From the NCBI GenBank assembly GCA_049997955.1, contig JAEBDY010000002.1, positions 434,001-498,000 on the forward strand: DNA of 64,000 bases, read 5' to 3'. The translations under genes were made by a program, and so were the position numbers. The stretch comes from Umezawaea sp049997955 (GTDB lineage Bacteria > Actinomycetota > Actinomycetes > Mycobacteriales > Pseudonocardiaceae). Shown piece by piece: positions 60,674 to 64,000 of this stretch; within the stretch, counting starts at the first letter, position 1; each line of letters starts with the position of its first letter. Below the pieces are notes generated by a model. The model did not search any database, had not been told where the DNA came from, and was given only the letters and a program-made list of their open reading frames with translations.

Positions 60674-62527
60674 TCAGCCCCGCGCGGTCAGCGTGAACGC
60701 CAGGGCGGCCATCGAGGTGAAGTCGATCGCCGGTTCGGAACTGGGCCAGGAGCGCAGGTCGTCGGCGAAGACGGACGTCGCCGAGTCGAACTGCTTGGTG
60801 TAGGTCTTGGTGCACGGGTCGGAGCCCGCGGGCATGTCGCCGAGGTCGCCGAACAGGTCCGCGCCGTTCGGACCGTTGACCACCGCGCCCACCAGGACCT
60901 TGCGACCGCCGTCCAGGTCACCCGAGAGGTTCGCGGCCTGGTGCTGCGGGCAGTTCGGGAACGTGGTGCCGACGCCGATCATGAGCGTGGTGCCCCAGGC
61001 GTTGGAGCCCAGCGTGAAGTCCCGCTGCTGGGTGGCGAAGGCGTCGTAGGTCCGGTCGCCGGTGAGGCCGCGGTAGAGCTTCGCCGTGGCCACGTGGCCG
61101 AAGCTGCGCGGTGCGGCGTCGAACTGCGTGACGTCGACGGCCGTGCGGAACGGGCTGGTGGCGGAGGCGTCGAGGCCCTGCCGCAACTGTCGCCGGAGGT
61201 CGCCGACCAACTGCGCCTCGGTGACCTCGGCGTTGCGGACGCCGCCCGCGCGGAGCACGCGGACGAGGTCGGTGTGGGCCAAAGCGCTGGTGTTGTACAG
61301 GTTCAGGGTGTCGGTGTCGCCACTGGCGAGGTACACCTTGGCCCAGTGGGTGGCCGTGGTGGCCCAGCCCGCGGCGCGGCGGTCGCCGAGGGCCTTGCCC
61401 GCCAGGGCCAGCTGGGTGGCGCCGAACTCCAGGTCGTCGGCCCAGGAGTCCTCGGGGTAGTACGCGTGCGGGAACGCGGTCACGAGTTCGCCGACGTCCG
61501 CGGTCCTGGCCTGGGCGAAGACCGAAGCGGCTTCCTCCAGGTACCGGCGCGCCACCACGGGGTCGCGCTCCACCTGGGCGGCCAGGGCGAACGCGGCCGA
61601 GACGCGGCCCGCGAGGTTGGGACTGATCCGCTCGCCGGGCGCCGCGGCGCGGAAGACGGGGCGGTGCTTGATGAAGTACTCGAGATCGCCGGGTCGCACG
61701 TCGAGCTCGTCGTCGGCTTCCGGGAGCCGCCACACGTCGTGGTCGCCCACGAAGCCGTGCTCCTCGCTGCCGGTGCCGATGCCGACCTGCGCGATGAGGG
61801 TCTTGCTCTCGCCGTCCCACACCTTGTCGAGCCACTTGAGGCCGAACCGGGTCTCGGCGGCGAGCGCGGGGGTCGGGGCGATGCGCTGCGCGTACAGGAG
61901 TTCCGCCAGCGAGTACGAGGTGGCGTGGGTGAACTTGACGAAGTCGCCCGCGTCGAACCAGCCGCCCTCCACGTCCACCGGGCCGCCGACGCGCTTCAGC
62001 GGCTCGGCCACCTCGTCGCCGCCCTCGCCCTTGAAGACCGGGGTGTCGTAGACGTGGGCCTCGCGGTCGGTCAGGTGGGACGGCTTGCGCTTGAGGCGGC
62101 CGGGGACGACGTGGGCCCCGTCGCGCTGGGCCTGGAAGAACTCGACGTTCTTCGCCGCCAACGGGGCGAACAGCTTCTCCGGCTCGTCGATCCTGAACGT
62201 CGGCGAGGTGGTCCCGGCGACCTTGATCCGGTACGTGCCGGTCCTGGTCACCCCGCTGAAGTCGATCGGCTGCACGGCGGTGTGGCCCGCGTTCCAACCG
62301 CCGCGCGACGCGCCCACCCTGCCGGTCAGCACGGACCGGCCCGAGCTGTCGAGGACGGCGAACGCGGCGTCCGCGGCGGCGGGCGCGAGGAGGTAGGCCT
62401 GTTTGCTCTCCGTGGAGCCGTAGCCGATCTGGTCCAGCCGGATCTGGCCTACCGGGGCGGCCTGGGCGGGCACCGCCACCAGTCCGGTGACCGCCACCGC
62501 CGTGACGAGGGCGTGGGTGAGACGCAT
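60674..62527 (-). CDS. Secreted GH9-family endoglucanase (cellulase)
   Basis: A 617-residue exported enzyme. Signal peptide MRLTHALVTAVAVTGLVAVPAQA, an N-terminal Ig-like CelD_N domain (IRLDQIGYGSTESKQAYLLAP), and a GH9 alpha/alpha barrel with the catalytic-base motif GGWFDAGDFVKFTHATSYSLAELLYA (DAGD). No cellulose-binding module is visible. AAGGAG precedes ATG 62527. Its promoter region holds a candidate operator. Likely hydrolyses beta-1,4-glucans; the natural polymer is not proved. Confidence 0.87.
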   Translation of the reverse strand: MRLTHALVTAVAVTGLVAVPAQAAPVGQIRLDQIGYGSTESKQAYLLAPAAADAAFAVLDSSGRSVLTGRVGASRGGWNAGHTAVQPIDFSGVTRTGTYRIKVAGTTSPTFRIDEPEKLFAPLAAKNVEFFQAQRDGAHVVPGRLKRKPSHLTDREAHVYDTPVFKGEGGDEVAEPLKRVGGPVDVEGGWFDAGDFVKFTHATSYSLAELLYAQRIAPTPALAAETRFGLKWLDKVWDGESKTLIAQVGIGTGSEEHGFVGDHDVWRLPEADDELDVRPGDLEYFIKHRPVFRAAAPGERISPNLAGRVSAAFALAAQVERDPVVARRYLEEAASVFAQARTADVGELVTAFPHAYYPEDSWADDLEFGATQLALAGKALGDRRAAGWATTATHWAKVYLASGDTDTLNLYNTSALAHTDLVRVLRAGGVRNAEVTEAQLVGDLRRQLRQGLDASATSPFRTAVDVTQFDAAPRSFGHVATAKLYRGLTGDRTYDAFATQQRDFTLGSNAWGTTLMIGVGTTFPNCPQHQAANLSGDLDGGRKVLVGAVVNGPNGADLFGDLGDMPAGSDPCTKTYTKQFDSATSVFADDLRSWPSSEPAIDFTSMAALAFTLTARG

Positions 62528-62558
62528 GGGACTCCTTGTGCGGACCGGCGGCGGTGGC

Positions 62559-62587
62559 CCTTTGGTAAGAAAGTTGCCTAATTAGTC
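62559..62587. promoter_or_regulatory. Candidate operator upstream of the GH9 gene
   Basis: On the minus strand TTAGGCAACTTTCTTACCAA, an imperfect inverted repeat around AACTTTC. It resembles the TTAGGAAAxTTTCCTAA-type sequences often seen before secreted-polysaccharidase genes in this group. The match is partial and the regulator unknown. Confidence 0.45.
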
Positions 62588-62614
62588 GGGAAGACTAGCC
62601 GCCGGTCGCCGGGG

Positions 62615-63640
62615 TCACCAGTCCTCTGGCGGCTCCAGGAACGCCTTGCCCAGGTCGCGGGTCAGGGAGAGGGCCCGGCGGACCCAGCGGTCGGACGCCC
62701 CGGCCATTCCGCAGGTGGGTGTGGGCACGGCGAGGTCGGTCAGCACCGTGCGCGGGAAGCCCAGGCGGTCGGCCAGCTCCAACGCGGGCTTCGCGAGGCC
62801 GCGCAGGTCGATCTTCGCGTCCGGGTCCGTGCTGGGCACCAGCCCCAGCCACAGCGAGGTGCCCGCCTGCCAGGCTTCCCCGAGTTCGTCGGCCACCTCC
62901 TTGCCCGCGCCGCGGAGCAGGGAGACGTCCAGGGCCACGGCCGTCGCGCCCGCTTCGCGGAAGAGCGTGACGGGGGGCTTGGGGGCGCAGCAGTGGACGA
63001 TCGCGCCCGGACCCGCCACGTCGATGATCGCGGCCAGGACGTCGCGGGCGTCCGGTTCCGGGACGGCGCGGACGGTGCCGAGCTTCGACGGGGTGGGCAG
63101 GAGCCCGGCGAGGACCGCGGGCAGTCCGGGCTCGTCCACCTGCACGACGACCTGGGCGCCGGTCCGCTTCCGGACCTCCGCGACGTGCAGGCGCAGCCCC
63201 TCGGCCAGGGATTCGGTGAACTCCTTCACCGCGCCCGGATCGGTCAGCACGCGGTGGCCGCGCACGAGTTCCACGTTCGACATCAACGTCCACGGCCCGG
63301 CGATCTGGATCTTCACGACCTCGGGCTTGAGGTTGACGTCCTGCACGGCTTCCTCGAACGCGTCGAGGTCGTAGCGCATCAGGTCGGTGGCCCGGCGGTG
63401 GTCGCGGCCGGGGTGCGCGGTCACGCGGTAGCCGGACGGGACGACCTCGATCGGGATGTCCACGAGCAGACCGGCGGTGCGGCCGACGAGGTCGGCTCCC
63501 ACTCCCCGATCGGGGAGTTCGGGCAGGTGCGGCAACAACGGCAGCTCGCCGAGGACGATGCGCGACGCCTCGCGCGGATCCGTGCCGGGCAGTGAGCCGA
63601 TGCCGGTGGCGGAGCCGGGTTTCCAAGGGGTCGTGTTCAC
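62615..63640 (-). CDS. Methionine synthase-like protein (MetE C-terminal/UROD-like fold)
   Basis: A 341-residue stand-alone barrel with the zinc ligands of cobalamin-independent methionine synthase in IVHCCAPKPP (H-x-C) and PTCGMAG (Cys), and the Met-synthase-like opening TGIGSLPGTDPREASRIVLGELP. Too short to be full MetE; it matches the Rv3015c type found beside ligA in mycobacteria. It may transfer a methyl group from another donor. GTG 63640 overlaps the stop of the upstream kinase gene by 4 nt. GACACT 6 nt upstream is a possible -10. Confidence 0.82.
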   Translation of the reverse strand: MNTTPWKPGSATGIGSLPGTDPREASRIVLGELPLLPHLPELPDRGVGADLVGRTAGLLVDIPIEVVPSGYRVTAHPGRDHRRATDLMRYDLDAFEEAVQDVNLKPEVVKIQIAGPWTLMSNVELVRGHRVLTDPGAVKEFTESLAEGLRLHVAEVRKRTGAQVVVQVDEPGLPAVLAGLLPTPSKLGTVRAVPEPDARDVLAAIIDVAGPGAIVHCCAPKPPVTLFREAGATAVALDVSLLRGAGKEVADELGEAWQAGTSLWLGLVPSTDPDAKIDLRGLAKPALELADRLGFPRTVLTDLAVPTPTCGMAGASDRWVRRALSLTRDLGKAFLEPPEDW

Positions 63641-64000
63641 GTCGACAGTGTCGCACCGGCCAGGAGGTCCGCCGTGCGCAGGAAGCGGGCGCTCGCGTCG
63701 TGGCCCGCGAAGTCGAGGAGGTACAGGCCGGTGGACACGCGTTCGAGGAACCCCCACTCCCAGATGGCGGTCGCGGACAGGCCGGAGCCGTCGGCCAGGA
63801 CGGCGCAGTAGCGGCGGGCCGTGGCGACCGGGTCGGGGGCGGCCAGGAGTTCGTCGCACCAGTCGCGGAGGACGACGCCGAGGTCGTACGCCGGGTCGTC
63901 GACGAAGCCCTCCGGGTCGATGAAGACGTAGCCCGCTTCCGCGCCGGGGCGGGGCGCCAGGACGCGGAGGGCGTTGCCGGGGTGGGGATCGCCGTGGACG
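63637..64000 (-). CDS. Aminoglycoside-phosphotransferase-like kinase, C-terminal part (cut by window edge)
   Basis: The minus-strand frame from the window edge to TGA at 63637 reads 120 residues. VHGDPHPGNALRVL is the HGDxHxxN catalytic loop and YVFIDPEGFVDDPAYDLGVVLRDW carries the metal-binding DPE/G and the APH(6)/hydroxyurea-kinase signature DPAYDL. Such kinases phosphorylate streptomycin-type antibiotics, hydroxyurea or unknown alcohols. The N-terminus is outside the window. No start codon lies in view, so start-based searches miss it. Translation is coupled to the following MetE-C-like gene (GTGA overlap). Confidence 0.82.
   Translation of the reverse strand, partial: VHGDPHPGNALRVLAPRPGAEAGYVFIDPEGFVDDPAYDLGVVLRDWCDELLAAPDPVATARRYCAVLADGSGLSATAIWEWGFLERVSTGLYLLDFAGHDASARFLRTADLLAGATLST

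Overview
The window is high-GC actinobacterial chromosome, most like the order Pseudonocardiales (Saccharothrix, Lentzea or Actinosynnema type; this placement is inferred from gene content and style, not from a search). Evidence includes GTG starts throughout, apparently leaderless promoters, an HU protein with a histone-H1-like Lys/Ala tail, a MutT1 with a fused phosphatase domain, DUF397, and a gene order matching the Mycobacterium tuberculosis ppk1-mutT1-hupB-leuDC-gltX-cimA/serA-ilvBNC-gatCAB-ligA block (about Rv2984 to Rv3015c), with species-specific insertions.

Layout. 1-3.9 kb: end of ppk, mutT1, a methyltransferase, a small conserved protein, hupB. 4-7.5 kb: leuCD divergent from the IclR regulator ltbR, then tRNA-Glu and tRNA-Gln. 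7.6-14.7 kb: HAD hydrolase, gltX, an FAD monooxygenase, an orphan LuxR-type regulator, an FAH-family hydrolase and cimA behind an Ile-codon attenuator. 15.3-18.3 kb: a three-gene FecCD-type ABC importer behind a cobalamin riboswitch-like leader. 18.4-26.7 kb: secreted glycosidase, leuB, a large secreted subtilase, serA. 27.5-31.4 kb: DUF397 protein, then ilvBNC behind a Leu/Val-codon attenuator. 31.5-38.4 kb: PH-domain membrane protein, VKOR, ilvD, DoxX, a dehydrogenase, a hydrolase and an LppZ-like lipoprotein. 38.8-41.8 kb: a TPR-CHAT protease gene with an upstream 69-residue repeat-bearing peptide gene. 42-45.6 kb: gatCA, a 63-residue membrane protein, gatB. 45.8-53.4 kb: ACT protein, MerR, BKACE, small proteins, GNAT, ligA. 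53.4-64 kb: sdhCAB with a divergent LysR, secreted GH5 and GH9 enzymes, a MetE-C-like protein and the end of an aminoglycoside-phosphotransferase-like kinase.

How the genes work together. The window is a hub for branched-chain amino acids: ilvBNC, ilvD, cimA, leuCD and leuB are all present, with serA, gltX and gatCAB for serine supply and tRNA charging. Control is layered: two ribosome-mediated attenuators (cimA, ilvB) and a shared inverted-repeat operator at leuC/ltbR and leuB that is probably bound by the IclR-type protein. Secreted enzymes (subtilase, GH71/99-like, GH5, GH9) suit a soil saprophyte.

The most unusual features are not ordinary genes. (1) Five copies of a fixed-length noncoding element of about 142 nt sit in the longest intergenic gaps at roughly 12 kb intervals. 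Each has an invariant hairpin core, an outer stem whose sequence changes between copies while pairing is kept, and invariant flanking boxes. (2) A small peptide gene with a duplicated GGPYQTHxEPVP motif lies just upstream of a TPR-CHAT protease gene, separated by a stem-loop, which looks like a two-gene protease/peptide system.
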